Of a stretch of 64,000 nucleotides of DNA, positions 1 through 10,400 are shown one piece after another. The translations under genes were made by a program, and so were the position numbers. Below the pieces are notes generated by a model that was not told the DNA's origin, made no database searches, and saw only the letters and a program-made list of their open reading frames with translations. Numbering within the stretch: position 1 is the first letter of the stretch; the number at the start of each line of letters is the position of its first letter. The stretch comes from Prolixibacteraceae bacterium (GTDB taxonomy: Bacteria; Bacteroidota; Bacteroidia; Bacteroidales; Prolixibacteraceae). The stretch covers positions 162,154 through 226,153 of the forward strand of contig DMSQ01000006.1 of NCBI GenBank assembly GCA_003457135.1, read 5' to 3'.

Positions 1-1191
1 TGCTTCTGAAATACCAATGCCCTGGTCAGTAAATACCAGTTCGATATGTTGACCGGGATGTTCCATTTGAATGTCAACTGAATGATCAACTGAATATTTA
101 CAGGCATTGTCTATGATATTCGAAAGAGCCGCCTTTATCAAAGATTCATCTCCATTCACCACCAGGTGATCCGAATCTGTAAGCGATTCACCCAATGAAA
201 TATTAACATGATAATTCTTGTTATGCTTCTGAATCTCTTCCTGTGCCTGCCAGAGAACATCATCAATTCTGACTTCCTTTTCCATATTGATGATACTTTC
301 CGATTTTGACCTTGCAACCATGAGTAATCGGTTCGAAAGTATAATCAGTGATTTGATGTCATCAAGAACCGATTCAATGGCAGCCTTATATTCCTCCGAT
401 GAACGGTCTTTCAACATCAGAACCTCCAGTTGTCCGTTTATTGAAGTGAGTGGGGTCCGGAGTTCATGTGAAGCATTGGAAATAAAATCCTTTTGAACGG
501 CAAATGATGTTTCCAGACGTTCAAGCATATTATTGAAGGTTTTTGCCAGTTTTCCGATTTCATCCGATTCGTTGTAAACCGGTACCCTTAAATTCAGGCT
601 GGTAATAGAAATGTCTTCCACTCTTTTTACCACATTGCTCATGGGCTTCAATGCTCTTCCTGAATAAATCCATCCTGCAAATGAGAACAAACCCAGACTG
701 AGGAAGCATACCAGAACAAGTATAAACCTTAATTTTGCCAGATAAAAGGATCCTTCAATATCGGTGGCTGCAGCCAATACGACAAACCTGTCGAGCTTGG
801 CTGCATACAACACGCCAACAACTTCGTAGTTTCCCTGTTTGTAAGTTACATTCTCGAGCAACCTTATCCTTTCCAGAATGCTGTCAATTATTTTAATTTC
901 ATTGGATGGATCAGTCGAATAGATAACATCATTCAGGAAGTTTAGAATAATGATTTTCTCATTGATCAGGTTAACAGGATTGTCCTTCTCCAGTCTCAGG
1001 ACCCGGTCCGGATCAATTACTTTGGCCTCAAGCAGGAGCCTTGCGGTGCTCTTGGCTTTATTTCTTAAACGGTTGTTAAAATCTTCTTTCCTGAAGCTCG
1101 CAGAAGAATAATAAGTAATCAATGAAGCAAAGATCATTATAATTGCTCCCCATAAAAGAAACTGTAACGTTAATCTGGTTCTGATCTGCAT
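1..1191 (-). CDS. Sensor histidine kinase, C-terminus cut by window edge
   Basis: Inner-membrane sensor kinase of an OmpR-type two-component system. Reading leftward from the ATG at 1191, the visible 397 residues show an N-terminal membrane segment (about 8-30), a periplasmic sensor region of roughly 120 residues, a second membrane segment near 155-175, a HAMP linker, and a HisKA domain with the phosphoacceptor in NASHELRTPLT (His near residue 242). An N-box (NIIDNACKYS) and the G1 box (DQGIGIS) follow; the end of the ATPase domain lies outside the window. It starts one base after the stop of the response-regulator gene, so the two are co-transcribed. The periplasmic domain matches no ligand-binding family I recognise, so the signal is unknown. 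Confidence 0.93.
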   Translation of the reverse strand, partial: MQIRTRLTLQFLLWGAIIMIFASLITYYSSASFRKEDFNNRLRNKAKSTARLLLEAKVIDPDRVLRLEKDNPVNLINEKIIILNFLNDVIYSTDPSNEIKIIDSILERIRLLENVTYKQGNYEVVGVLYAAKLDRFVVLAAATDIEGSFYLAKLRFILVLVCFLSLGLFSFAGWIYSGRALKPMSNVVKRVEDISITSLNLRVPVYNESDEIGKLAKTFNNMLERLETSFAVQKDFISNASHELRTPLTSINGQLEVLMLKDRSSEEYKAAIESVLDDIKSLIILSNRLLMVARSKSESIINMEKEVRIDDVLWQAQEEIQKHNKNYHVNISLGESLTDSDHLVVNGDESLIKAALSNIIDNACKYSVDHSVDIQMEHPGQHIELVFTDQGIGISEA

Positions 1192-1192
1192 T

Positions 1193-1870
1193 TTATAGAT
1201 CTCCGAAAATATAGCCAAACCCGACTTTGGTGTGAATAAGTTTATTATCAAATCCCTTATCAATCTTCTTTCTCAGAAAATTGACATAAACATCAACCAC
1301 ATTAGTCCCGGAATCAAAACTGACGTCCCAGACCTTTTCAGCTATGTCGTTTCGTGAAAGTACCCGCCCACTGTTTCTCATAAAAAATTCAAGCAGGGAA
1401 AATTCTTTAGCTGTAAGTTCCATTTGAGCGATTCCTCTTTTAACCGTTTTTCGGTTAAGGTCCAATTCAAGATCGCTAAAAATGAGTTTGTTTGATTGGT
1501 CAGATACCTTGTTCGCGCTTTTTAGCAAGACTCTGATTCTTGCAAGTAATTCTCTGAATTCAAAAGGTTTTATCATATAGTCATCAGCTCCGGCATCGAA
1601 ACCAAACAATTTATCATCAGTTGTGCCAAGTGCGGTGAGCATTAATACCGGTATATCCTGATTCAGATCCTTTAATTTTTTACAAAGATCAAGTCCGGTA
1701 ATGCCAGGGATAATGACATCCAGAATAAACAGATCGTAATGATATTGACATGCCAGTTTGTAGGCTGATAATCCATCGTAGGCAATTTCGGCTTCGTAAT
1801 TACTTTCTTCAAGTCCTTTTTTTATAAACGATGCAACTTTTGGTTCATCTTCGACAATGAGTATTTTCAT
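1193..1870 (-). CDS. OmpR/PhoB-family response regulator
   Basis: DNA-binding response regulator of 225 residues. The receiver domain occupies residues 1-112: acidic pocket EDE at 7-9, phosphoacceptor Asp51 (LFILDVIIPG), Thr79 and Lys101 (MIKPFEF). The winged-helix effector domain occupies about 128-223 (AKEFSLLEFFMRN, VDVYVNFLRKKID, GFGYIFG). It is the first gene of a pair with the downstream sensor kinase, its presumed partner. A MITE-like element begins 39 bases upstream of its start codon and may have altered its promoter. Family assignment is secure; the regulon is unknown. Confidence 0.95.
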   Translation of the reverse strand: MKILIVEDEPKVASFIKKGLEESNYEAEIAYDGLSAYKLACQYHYDLFILDVIIPGITGLDLCKKLKDLNQDIPVLMLTALGTTDDKLFGFDAGADDYMIKPFEFRELLARIRVLLKSANKVSDQSNKLIFSDLELDLNRKTVKRGIAQMELTAKEFSLLEFFMRNSGRVLSRNDIAEKVWDVSFDSGTNVVDVYVNFLRKKIDKGFDNKLIHTKVGFGYIFGDL

Positions 1871-1896
1871 AATAAAGAATTTAATAACACAAATGT

Positions 1897-2106
1897 TTAT
1901 ATAATTACATGAAATGATATAATGTCGTATTTTGATTTGTTCACTTAACTTGACTCACCCCGTCGCATCGTTCGACTGAACTCACGCCGAAGTCTGCGAT
2001 GCTTTGCCCCTCTCTTCAAGAAGAGAGGGGGGACGTCCGCTAGCGGACGTGGGGGTGAGTAGTTTGAAAATATACGACATTTAATAGTACTCATTATATA
2101 ATTACA
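1897..2106. mobile_element. MITE-like palindromic element with flanking 13-bp direct repeats
   Basis: The 13-mer ttatataattaca occurs at 1897-1909 and again at 2094-2106, like a target-site duplication. The 184 bases between them have imperfect inverted ends whose shared core is AATGTCGTAT (1921-1930) and ATACGACATT (2072-2081). Inside are ctcacccc (1954-1961) facing gggggtgag (2051-2059), a 10-bp stem cccctctctt/aagagagggg (2007-2030), and a perfect 18-bp palindrome acgtccgctagcggacgt (2033-2050). It carries no ORF. Palindromic, ctcacccc-ended repeats are common in Bacteroidota genomes; treating this copy as a non-autonomous transposable element is my inference. Confidence 0.6.
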
Positions 2107-2302
2107 AAATCCCAGGCTTGATTAATCCTATAAGAGCATTTTTTAGACTTTGTATTTTAATTATTTAAAACTTCCCGAATTCTCCTCAATTCAGCAATAT
2201 TAAGAATTTTCGCGCGAACTTAAGGTTGTATGAATAAAAAAATGGGTAATTGTCTTATTTACAATATAGGAATAAAAAAAAATAATTAATCAGGACCCGG
2301 AA

Positions 2303-2360
2303 GATTAAAAAGAAATTAAAGCCAGATTAAAAAAGATTAAAAAAAGTTAAAAAATTAGAG
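2303..2360. promoter_or_regulatory. Phased A-tracts upstream of the susC promoter
   Basis: Five runs of A are centred near 2309, 2319, 2331, 2342 and 2351, a spacing close to one helical turn, mostly following the word gatt. They end about 10 bases before the -33 box. Phased A-tracts bend DNA and can act as an upstream activating element; the regulatory role is inferred. Confidence 0.45.
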
Positions 2361-2369
2361 GTGTTAATT

Positions 2370-2399
2370 TTTGTTTATTTGATAAGTTTCCTACCTTTG
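2370..2399 (+). promoter_or_regulatory. Bacteroidota-type promoter of the susCD operon
   Basis: A TTTG at 2370-2373 is followed after 18 bases by TACCTTTG at 2392-2399. This matches the -33 TTTG / -7 TAnnTTTG consensus of the Bacteroidota housekeeping sigma factor. Transcription would begin near 2405, leaving a leader of about 60 bases before the ATG at 2467. Confidence 0.75.
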
Positions 2400-2466
2400 A
2401 TCAGATTATGCAATTAATAATTCTATTTATCTAACTAATTTATTCTAAATTTAAAAACAATTGACT

Positions 2467-5400
2467 ATGCAAATTACTACAATTGTGCGGCGTACAGCGC
2501 TGATTTTTCTCAGCATGGTCTTTTCGATGGGCATCGTTTTTGCTCAGCAAAGAACCATTACAGGGAAGGTCACTGCCGAAGGAGAGGGGCCTGTTCCTGG
2601 CGTAACTGTTGTTGTCCAGGGGACAACTGTCGGAACAATAACCGACATGTCAGGTACCTATTCCATTAGGGTACAAGGTCCTTCATCAGTGCTTGTCTTT
2701 TCATTTGTCGGTTATCAAACCAGAGAGATCACTGTCGGTACTCAATCCACTATTGATGTGGTATTGATACCCGATGTAGTTGCTGTTTCGGAAGTGGTTG
2801 TAACAGGTTACTCTTCCCAGCGAAAGAGGGACATTACAGGTGCAGTTGGCGTTGTTGAAACGACTGCATTAAAAGCTATCCCAAGCGGAAACGTAGTAAG
2901 CCAATTACAAGGACGTACTTCCGGTATTACCGTAATTGGATCAGGACAACCGGGGCAAACATCAAGGTTAAGAATCAGGGGATTCAGCTCTTTTGAGAAC
3001 AACGATCCTCTTTATATTGTTGACGGTATCCCTAGTTCAACCATTTCAATGATTAACCCCAATGATGTTGAATCAATTTCTGTTCTTAAAGATGCCGGTG
3101 CGGCTTCCATTTACGGATCGCGTGCATCAAACGGTGTTATCGTGATTACAACCAAAAAAGGTGCAACTGGCGTTAAAGTTACCTACGACATGTACACTGG
3201 TACACAGTTAGCCGGTGGAGGTCCGACTAAAGACCTTCTTAATACCAAGGAATATGCGAACCTTCAGTGGTTGGTATATAGAAATGATGGAACAAACGAA
3301 ACACATCCTATTTACGGCCCATCATCGAATGCATCCCCAACATTGCCTGGCTGGGCTGCAGATACCGACTGGTATAAAACCATTACCAGGAATGCAAGTA
3401 TGTCGAATCATGATGTTACCCTTTCCGGTGGTAATGAGAATGCGAAATTCTTTGCAGGAGTTGGCGCTTTCATTCAGAATGGTATTATTAAAACGACCGA
3501 CACCAAGAAATATACGGCCCGTTTCAACTCTGAATTTAAAGTACTTGAAGGACGTCTGACTATCGGCGAAAACGTTTCAATGACCTATGGTTCAAGTCAT
3601 GGTGTTACAAACCTGGCTGAAGGAAGCCCAATCCAAATGGGGCCTTACCGCTCGCAACCCATTGTGCCGGCAATCATTACCAAGCCAATTAAGGGTACCG
3701 GACATGATTTCGTTCCCGGAGAATATGGTGGAACCGGTATTATTGCGCGTTTAGGTAATAATACCAATGCTTTGGCAAACCTTGAAAGAGCCAAGGACAA
3801 TAACAACTACAATTTAAGCGTAATGGGAAGCGCATTCGCTGATGTGAAGATCATGGATGGTTTGAATGTCAGGTCGAGTTTAGGAGGTCGTTTCTTTAAC
3901 GGAGCTTACTATTCATTCAATAATTCGACTTACGAAAATGCGGAAAACAACGCTACCCCAAGTATGACTGAAGGGGCTAATTATGGTGGTCACTGGACCT
4001 GGTCAAACACAGTTTCTTATAATAAAACATTCGGAGATCATAAAGTTTCTGCTGTAGGCGGTTACGAAAGCAATAAAATTAATATTTATCGTGAACTCGG
4101 CGGAACACGTGCAGGATATTTTTCTGATGCTGTTGACTATCGTACCTTGTCAAACGGTCAAACCATTACTGCTGCTTTTTCATCCGCAAGCACGCCGGTT
4201 ACTTTGGTTTCTCAATTTGCCAAAGCCGATTATTCTTTCAGGGATAAATATCTGTTTAGCGCTACCATTCGTCGTGATGGTTCTTCCGTATTCAGTGAAG
4301 ATAAACGCTACGGAATTTTCCCATCATTTTCTGCCGGATGGCGTATTAAGGACGAATCATTCCTTAAAGATTTGAGCTGGCTTAGTGATTTGAAATTAAG
4401 AGGTTCATGGGGTACCCTGGGTAACCAACTTGCAGTTAACCCTGCGAATGCCTTCTCTCTTTTCGGTGGATCTCCAGATCAGTCATTCTACGACATCAGT
4501 GGAACTGGTAGCTCTTCAGCCCAGGGATTTCGCAAGAACCGGATTGGTAACCCTGATGCACAATGGGAAACCAACGTTACCACTGACCTCGGTTTTGAGG
4601 CAACTCTTTTCAACAGCAAAATCGGAATTGTTTTCGACTGGTATTCCAAACAAACCAAAGACCTGTTATTCAATCCTGAATTACCGGGGACTGCTGGTAG
4701 CGCCAGTCAACCTTATGTAAACATTGCATCCATGTCAAACAAAGGCCTCGATATTGAATTAACTTACAAAAATACATTTGGAGATCTTGGTTTTAATGCA
4801 AGCGCTGTACTTACTACAGTAAACAATGAGATTACTAAAGTTGCTGACGGTGTAAATTTCTTTGACTGGGGTGGATCAAGAATCGGATCATACAACAGAA
4901 ACCAGGTTGGACATCCAATGTCGGCATTCTTTGGTTACCAGGTAGCTGGTCTGTTCAAAGACGCTGCTGAAGTTGCTTCTGCTGCTAAACAGGATGGCGC
5001 TGAGCCAGGATTTTTCAGATATGCCGATATCAACAACGATAAAGTAATTGATCCTAAAGACAGAACCTTTATTGGTAATCCAAATCCTGATTTTACTTAC
5101 GGTTTGAACTTAGCATTAACCTATAAGAACTTTGACATTTCTACATTTATATATGGTTCACAGGGTAATGATATTTTCAACAACAACAAATGGTGGGTTG
5201 ACTTCTGGCCATCTTTCCAGGGACAAAAAAGTCAGGATCTGCTGTACCGTAGCTGGACTCCGTCAAATACCGGCGCCAGTGTTCCAAAAGCGTCCAACAA
5301 ATCAAATTTCTCTACCAATACAGTTTCTTCAAGTTACTACTTAGAGGATGGTTCATTCGTCAGAATGAAAAACCTGCAAATTGGTTATACAATGCCTGCC

Positions 5401-5586
5401 AGCAGCTTAAGTAAAGTATATCTGAAATCAGTAAGAGTATATGTTCAGGCTGTTAACTTATTCACTATTACCAAGTACTCCGGATTAGATCCTGAAATTG
5501 GCGGAGGTGACCGCGCTTTCGGTGTTGATGCCGGTAACTACCCCAATGTGAAGCAATTCATCATAGGTCTCAATCTTACTCTGTAA
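2467..5586 (+). CDS. SusC/RagA-type TonB-linked outer-membrane receptor
   Basis: Outer-membrane nutrient importer of 1039 residues that works with the SusD lipoprotein encoded next. A signal peptide ends at VFAQQ (about residue 27). It is followed by a carboxypeptidase-regulatory-like domain (RTITGKVTAEGEGPVPGVTV), the SusC plug region (VTGYSSQRKRDITGAV, RIRGFSSFENNDPLYIVDG, ISVLKDAGAASIYGSRASNG) and a C-terminal beta-barrel ending in an aromatic/Leu-rich strand. The ATG at 2467 is chosen over a TTG two codons upstream because it gives a normal signal peptide. The gene has a well-formed promoter and is separated from susD by 19 bases. The substrate cannot be inferred: no glycoside hydrolase or protease is encoded nearby. 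Confidence 0.95.
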   Translation: MQITTIVRRTALIFLSMVFSMGIVFAQQRTITGKVTAEGEGPVPGVTVVVQGTTVGTITDMSGTYSIRVQGPSSVLVFSFVGYQTREITVGTQSTIDVVLIPDVVAVSEVVVTGYSSQRKRDITGAVGVVETTALKAIPSGNVVSQLQGRTSGITVIGSGQPGQTSRLRIRGFSSFENNDPLYIVDGIPSSTISMINPNDVESISVLKDAGAASIYGSRASNGVIVITTKKGATGVKVTYDMYTGTQLAGGGPTKDLLNTKEYANLQWLVYRNDGTNETHPIYGPSSNASPTLPGWAADTDWYKTITRNASMSNHDVTLSGGNENAKFFAGVGAFIQNGIIKTTDTKKYTARFNSEFKVLEGRLTIGENVSMTYGSSHGVTNLAEGSPIQMGPYRSQPIVPAIITKPIKGTGHDFVPGEYGGTGIIARLGNNTNALANLERAKDNNNYNLSVMGSAFADVKIMDGLNVRSSLGGRFFNGAYYSFNNSTYENAENNATPSMTEGANYGGHWTWSNTVSYNKTFGDHKVSAVGGYESNKINIYRELGGTRAGYFSDAVDYRTLSNGQTITAAFSSASTPVTLVSQFAKADYSFRDKYLFSATIRRDGSSVFSEDKRYGIFPSFSAGWRIKDESFLKDLSWLSDLKLRGSWGTLGNQLAVNPANAFSLFGGSPDQSFYDISGTGSSSAQGFRKNRIGNPDAQWETNVTTDLGFEATLFNSKIGIVFDWYSKQTKDLLFNPELPGTAGSASQPYVNIASMSNKGLDIELTYKNTFGDLGFNASAVLTTVNNEITKVADGVNFFDWGGSRIGSYNRNQVGHPMSAFFGYQVAGLFKDAAEVASAAKQDGAEPGFFRYADINNDKVIDPKDRTFIGNPNPDFTYGLNLALTYKNFDISTFIYGSQGNDIFNNNKWWVDFWPSFQGQKSQDLLYRSWTPSNTGASVPKASNKSNFSTNTVSSSYYLEDGSFVRMKNLQIGYTMPASSLSKVYLKSVRVYVQAVNLFTITKYSGLDPEIGGGDRAFGVDAGNYPNVKQFIIGLNLTL

Positions 5587-5605
5587 TTTTATAAACTAAT
5601 TGAAT

Positions 5606-7327
5606 ATGAAAAAGAATAAAATTTTATTTACCATAGTCCTGGCGGTATTTGCCATATTAGTTGGCTGCAACAAGGATTTTCTGGAAATCAAGCCAAAAGG
5701 GAGCTTGGATGAAGGGGTTTTGGCAACCGAAAAAGGTGTTAATACCCTTCTGATTGGAGCTTATTCCTTACTTGATGGTGTATCTTCACAATTTGGATGG
5801 GAAGCAGCTTCTTCCAACTGGGTATATGGCGATATCCGTGGAATGGTTGGAAACAAAGGAACTGATGCAGGTGACCAACCTGATATTAATCCTCTTCAAT
5901 CGTATTCTGAAACTTCTACCAACCCTTATCTGAATGTTAAATGGAGATCAGTGTATGAAGCTGTTTCACGTTGTAACAGTGTAATTACAGTAGCTGCAAA
6001 AGCTTTGGCTGCCGGTACCATAACCAAAGAACAACATGATTCATTCGTGAAACAAGCCAGAGCTTTACGCGGATGGTATCATTTTGAAGCATGGAGAATG
6101 TGGGCAAAAATTCCTTATGTTGATGAAAAAACTGATCTATCAAAAGTTGCCAACACTGAAGATGTAAAGGCCAAAATTATTGCAGACCTTCAGGAAGGTA
6201 CTTCTTTACCAAACAACATGGGTCAGGTTGGACGATTCAACGGAACTGTTGCCAATGTTCTTTTGGCTAAGGCCAAAATGCAAATGAACAAAGACTGGGC
6301 TGGCGCTTTAGCAAATTTAAATGCTGCCAAAACTGGAACAAAACCCAATGGAACGCCCATCGGACTTGCTCCAACCTATGGCGAAGTATTTGATATCGTT
6401 AACAGGAATGGGATTGAATCAGTCTATACTGTACAGTATTCTGTAAATGACGGATCAGGCGCCTGGAACGGTGGTTGGGGCGAAGTTTTGAATTTCCCTT
6501 ACAAAGGCGGTGGCGGATCACCAGGTGGATGCTGCGGTTTCTTTCAGGCTACTCAGGAATATGTAAATTCATTCCGGACAACTGCTGACGGTTTGCCTAT
6601 GCTTGACAATTCATACAACAATTTTCCGGTTAAAAGTGACGTAGGTTTAACCCCTTCTCAGCCTTTTACTCCTGATGCCGGTAACCTTGATCCACGTCTT
6701 GACTGGTCTGTTGGCCGTCGTGGTATTCCATATTGGGATTGGGGAAAACATACCGGTTCTGACTGGATTCGTGACCAATCGTATGCTGGTCCATACAGCC
6801 CAAAGAAACAAGTTTATCAGAAAAAACAGGAAGGTCAATATACCGAAGTCGGAAACTGGACTTCAGGCTGGACTGCCAATGGTTACCGTATGATTCGTTA
6901 TGCTGACATTCTTTTGTTAGCTGCCGAATGCCAGATTGAAACCAATGACCTTGCCGGCGCTCTGGCCAACATTAATGCGGTACGTAACAGAGCTGCCAAT
7001 CCTGATGGTTTTGTAATGGATGGCGCTGCTCCTGCTGCTAAATATGTCATTGCTCCTTATAAACCATTTACTGATCAAAACCAGGCTCGTTTAGCTGTCA
7101 GAATGGAAAGGAAACTTGAGCTTGGTATGGAAGGCCACCGGTGGTTCGATTTGAACCGTTGGGGAATTACCCAGACCGAACTAAACAGGGTTCTTGCCTA
7201 TGAAAAAACGGTGCCATGGGGTAATTCCATGTACGGTTCTGCAACTGTAGGCCCGGAAGATGCAACTTATCCGATACCTCAACGTCAGATTGACTTGAGT
7301 AATGGTAAATTGGTGCAAAACAGGTAA
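5606..7327 (+). CDS. SusD/RagB-type substrate-binding lipoprotein
   Basis: Surface lipoprotein of 573 residues that caps the adjacent SusC barrel. A lipobox (ILVGC, Cys21) is followed by the SusD signature DFLEIKPKGSLDE. The RagB/SusD fold is indicated by ISRCNSVI-like helices, RALRGWYHFEAWRMW and the C-terminal ERKLELGMEGHRWFDLNRWG. A vicinal-cysteine motif GGCCGFFQ lies mid-protein and also occurs in the paralogue at 11369. The ATG at 5606 is chosen over a TTG two codons upstream. A strong terminator follows 19 bases after the stop. Confidence 0.95.
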   Translation: MKKNKILFTIVLAVFAILVGCNKDFLEIKPKGSLDEGVLATEKGVNTLLIGAYSLLDGVSSQFGWEAASSNWVYGDIRGMVGNKGTDAGDQPDINPLQSYSETSTNPYLNVKWRSVYEAVSRCNSVITVAAKALAAGTITKEQHDSFVKQARALRGWYHFEAWRMWAKIPYVDEKTDLSKVANTEDVKAKIIADLQEGTSLPNNMGQVGRFNGTVANVLLAKAKMQMNKDWAGALANLNAAKTGTKPNGTPIGLAPTYGEVFDIVNRNGIESVYTVQYSVNDGSGAWNGGWGEVLNFPYKGGGGSPGGCCGFFQATQEYVNSFRTTADGLPMLDNSYNNFPVKSDVGLTPSQPFTPDAGNLDPRLDWSVGRRGIPYWDWGKHTGSDWIRDQSYAGPYSPKKQVYQKKQEGQYTEVGNWTSGWTANGYRMIRYADILLLAAECQIETNDLAGALANINAVRNRAANPDGFVMDGAAPAAKYVIAPYKPFTDQNQARLAVRMERKLELGMEGHRWFDLNRWGITQTELNRVLAYEKTVPWGNSMYGSATVGPEDATYPIPQRQIDLSNGKLVQNR

Positions 7328-7346
7328 CATTGTTTTAATACATACG

Positions 7347-7384
7347 AAAGTGGACTATCTTGATTGGTAGTCCACTTTTTTTTT
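7347..7384 (+). terminator. Intrinsic terminator of the susCD operon
   Basis: An 11-bp perfect stem (aaagtggacta at 7347-7357 and tagtccacttt at 7368-7378) with a 10-base loop runs into nine T residues (7376-7384). It separates susCD from the FG-GAP gene, whose own promoter box begins in the T-tract. Confidence 0.85.
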
Positions 7385-7391
7385 ATATTTG
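7384..7391 (+). promoter_or_regulatory. -7 box for the FG-GAP lipoprotein gene
   Basis: TATATTTG matches TAnnTTTG, 36 bases before the ATG at 7427. The best -33 candidate is CTTG at 7359-7362, a weak match at slightly long spacing. Because the box follows a terminator, independent transcription is plausible. Confidence 0.5.
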
Positions 7392-7426
7392 CGGCTCGTT
7401 TTGAACCTAATGTAACTAAAATTAAA

Positions 7427-10400
7427 ATGAGGAATCTATTGCTAATAGTTTGTGCCGCGTTATTATTTGCTTGTTCCGAATCTTCCCGGTTTCAGTTATT
7501 GAGCGCCAGCAGGACAGGAATTAATTTCAAAAATACGGTTACCGAAACCGACAGTTTCCATGTGATGAGTTACGAATACATCTATAATGGCGCTGGTGTC
7601 GGAATTGGCGATTTGAATAAGGATGGCTTTCAGGACATTGTTTTTGCAGGGAACCAGGTTTCGCCACAGGCATATTTAAATACCGGTGATTTTAAATTTC
7701 AGGATATTACTGAAAATTTTACCGGGCTTACCAATAATCAATGGTTCAGCAGCGTAACTCTTGCCGATGTTAATGGTGATGGGTGGGTAGATGTGTATTT
7801 CACTTCAACAGCAAGCAACAATCCGAAGAAATGTATGAACAGGTTATGGATCAATAATGGTATCAGGGAAGGTAAAGGCCCAACTTTTACTGAAATGGCA
7901 GAGAAATATAGAATAGCCAATGAAGATCAGTCAGTTAATGCTACTTTTTTTGATTATGACCGGGATGGCGACCTTGACCTTTATGTCCTGAATAATACGT
8001 TGACTCAGCGGATGAACACTTCGTACCGTACAAAAGTTACAGATGGAACCGCTGCCAATAATGATAAACTTTACCGGAATAATAGCGATGGTACTTTTAC
8101 TGATGTAACGCAAGAAGCAGGTATTTTATATGAGGGATTCGGACTTGGACTGGCTATTGGTGATGTCAACAAGGATGGATACCCTGATATTTACGTTTCA
8201 AACGACTACATGTCGAATGATTTGCTATATATTAACCAGGGAAATGGCACATTTAAGAATGAGATTCGAAAATATTTGTCGTACCAGACTAAATCGTCTA
8301 TGGGCAATGATATGGCTGACGTAAATAATGACGGAAACCTGGACATCATGACTTTAGATATGTTGCCTGAGAAATATTACAAAAAGAAACAAACCATCAA
8401 CGGATTCAGCTATATTTTCTATGTCAATGATGCAAAATATGATTACGAACACCAGTATCTCCGGAATATGCTTCATCTTCATAACGGGTTTATAAACGAT
8501 GAAATGCTTCCCTATAGCGAAGTTGGCCAGATGATGGGTGTTTACCAGACCGAATGGAGCTGGTCGCCCTTATTTGCTGATTATGACAACGATGGTGATA
8601 ACGATTTGTTGGTTACGAATGGATATCCACGTGATATGACTGACAAAGACTGGACCCGCATGAAAGCGCAGGTATATGGATTCGTTGGTGACGAGAAATA
8701 TGTGATTGATCTGGCCCCGGCACTGAAAGTTCCCAATTTTGCTTTTGAAAATACAGGCAATCTTCACTTTGAAAATAAATCAAAAGAATGGTTGCCTAAT
8801 ATTCCTTCATACTCTTATGGAGCCGCATTTGCAGATTTGGATAATGATGGTGATCTTGATTATGTGACCAATAATCTAAATGACGAACCTTTTATCCTGA
8901 AGAATACCACCATGGAGAAATCAGACGGCAAGTCTGGGTTCCTGAAAATAAAACTTGCCGGAAAAGGAAGCAATACCATGGCCATTGGAGCTAAAGTAGA
9001 GTTATGGAGTAATGGAAATTACCAGTATGCCGAGCACTTTATGACCAGAGGATATGCTTCGTCAGTTGATCCAATTATTCATTTTGGGTTGGCTGCCAAC
9101 TCAGTTATTGATTCGGTTAAAGTTACCTGGCCTGCTTCAGGAGAGGTATCGTTGCTGAAGGATATTAAGATCAACCAGCAAATTGAAATGAATGAGAATA
9201 GTTCAAAACCTGCAACAAAGAATAATAGAATTTCCGGAACCAATGATTATTTATTTACCAAAAAAGACGGATTGATCAACTATACCCATGATCAGAAGGA
9301 TTTTATTGACTTTTTCCTTCATCAGAATATTATACCGCATAAATACTCACAGATTGGACCCATCATGGCCAAAGGAGATATCAATATGGATGGGCTTGAA
9401 GATTTAATCATAGGTTCTACCAATACGATTCCAACCACCGTATTGCTTCGAAAAGGGAATGATTTTAAAGATGCTGCCTTCAGTGGTTTAACTACGCAAA
9501 AAGAGTTTTCTGAGGCTGATCTGGCAGTTGTTGATATGGATAATGACGGAGATAATGATGTAATTGCAGTGGCTGGTGGTTATGAAAATCCGGAAGAAAA
9601 GGATTACCAGCATTTCCTCTATGAGAATAATAAAGGTTCTTTTACCCGGAAAGCTTTGCCTGTTCCTGCATTCCCTGCCTCCGTAATCCGACCATTCGAT
9701 TTTAATCATGATGGTACTATTGATTTGTTTGTCGGCGCCAGAGTGAAAAAAGGAATGTTCCCTTATGCCAATCATTCCTGGCTTATTCTGAATGATAAGG
9801 GAAATCTTTCGGTAAATGCTTCTTCGAAGTTAAATCTGGGAATGGTGACCGATGCTGTTTGGAATGATTACGATAAAGATGGATGGGAAGATCTGATAGT
9901 AACCCGTGAATGGAATTCTATAGTTGTTCTTAAGAACATGCAGGGAAAAGAACTCGTTCCCCAAATTCTTCCAGGGTTTGAAGATCATCATGGCATTTGG
10001 AATTCAATCGTTGCCGGCGATTTTGATCTGGATGGCGATGACGATTATATGGTCGGCAATTTAGGTGAAAACCATCGCTTTACGGTAAGCGATCAGTACC
10101 CGTTAAACTTGTATGCCATTGATTTGGATCTCGATGGTAATATTGATCCTGTTTCAACCGGTTATTGGGAAGATAAGGATGGTAAAATGACCGAATATCC
10201 AATTAATTACCTCGATGAGTTGATTGCACAATCAACCTTCTTTCAGAAGAAATTTCCAGACTACAAGACCTTCAGTTATTTAGGTATCAAGGATGTATAT
10301 GATGCTGAAACGCTGAAACGACTGGATTTCCAACTTCATGTCAGTACAACTTCGAGCTATGTTTTATGGAATGATAAAGGCCTGTTCAGGTGGGAAAAGT

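Noticed and set aside
3215..4720. Several long frames in other phases within susC
   Set aside because: They lie inside an intact, well-conserved receptor gene and have the composition of shadow frames.
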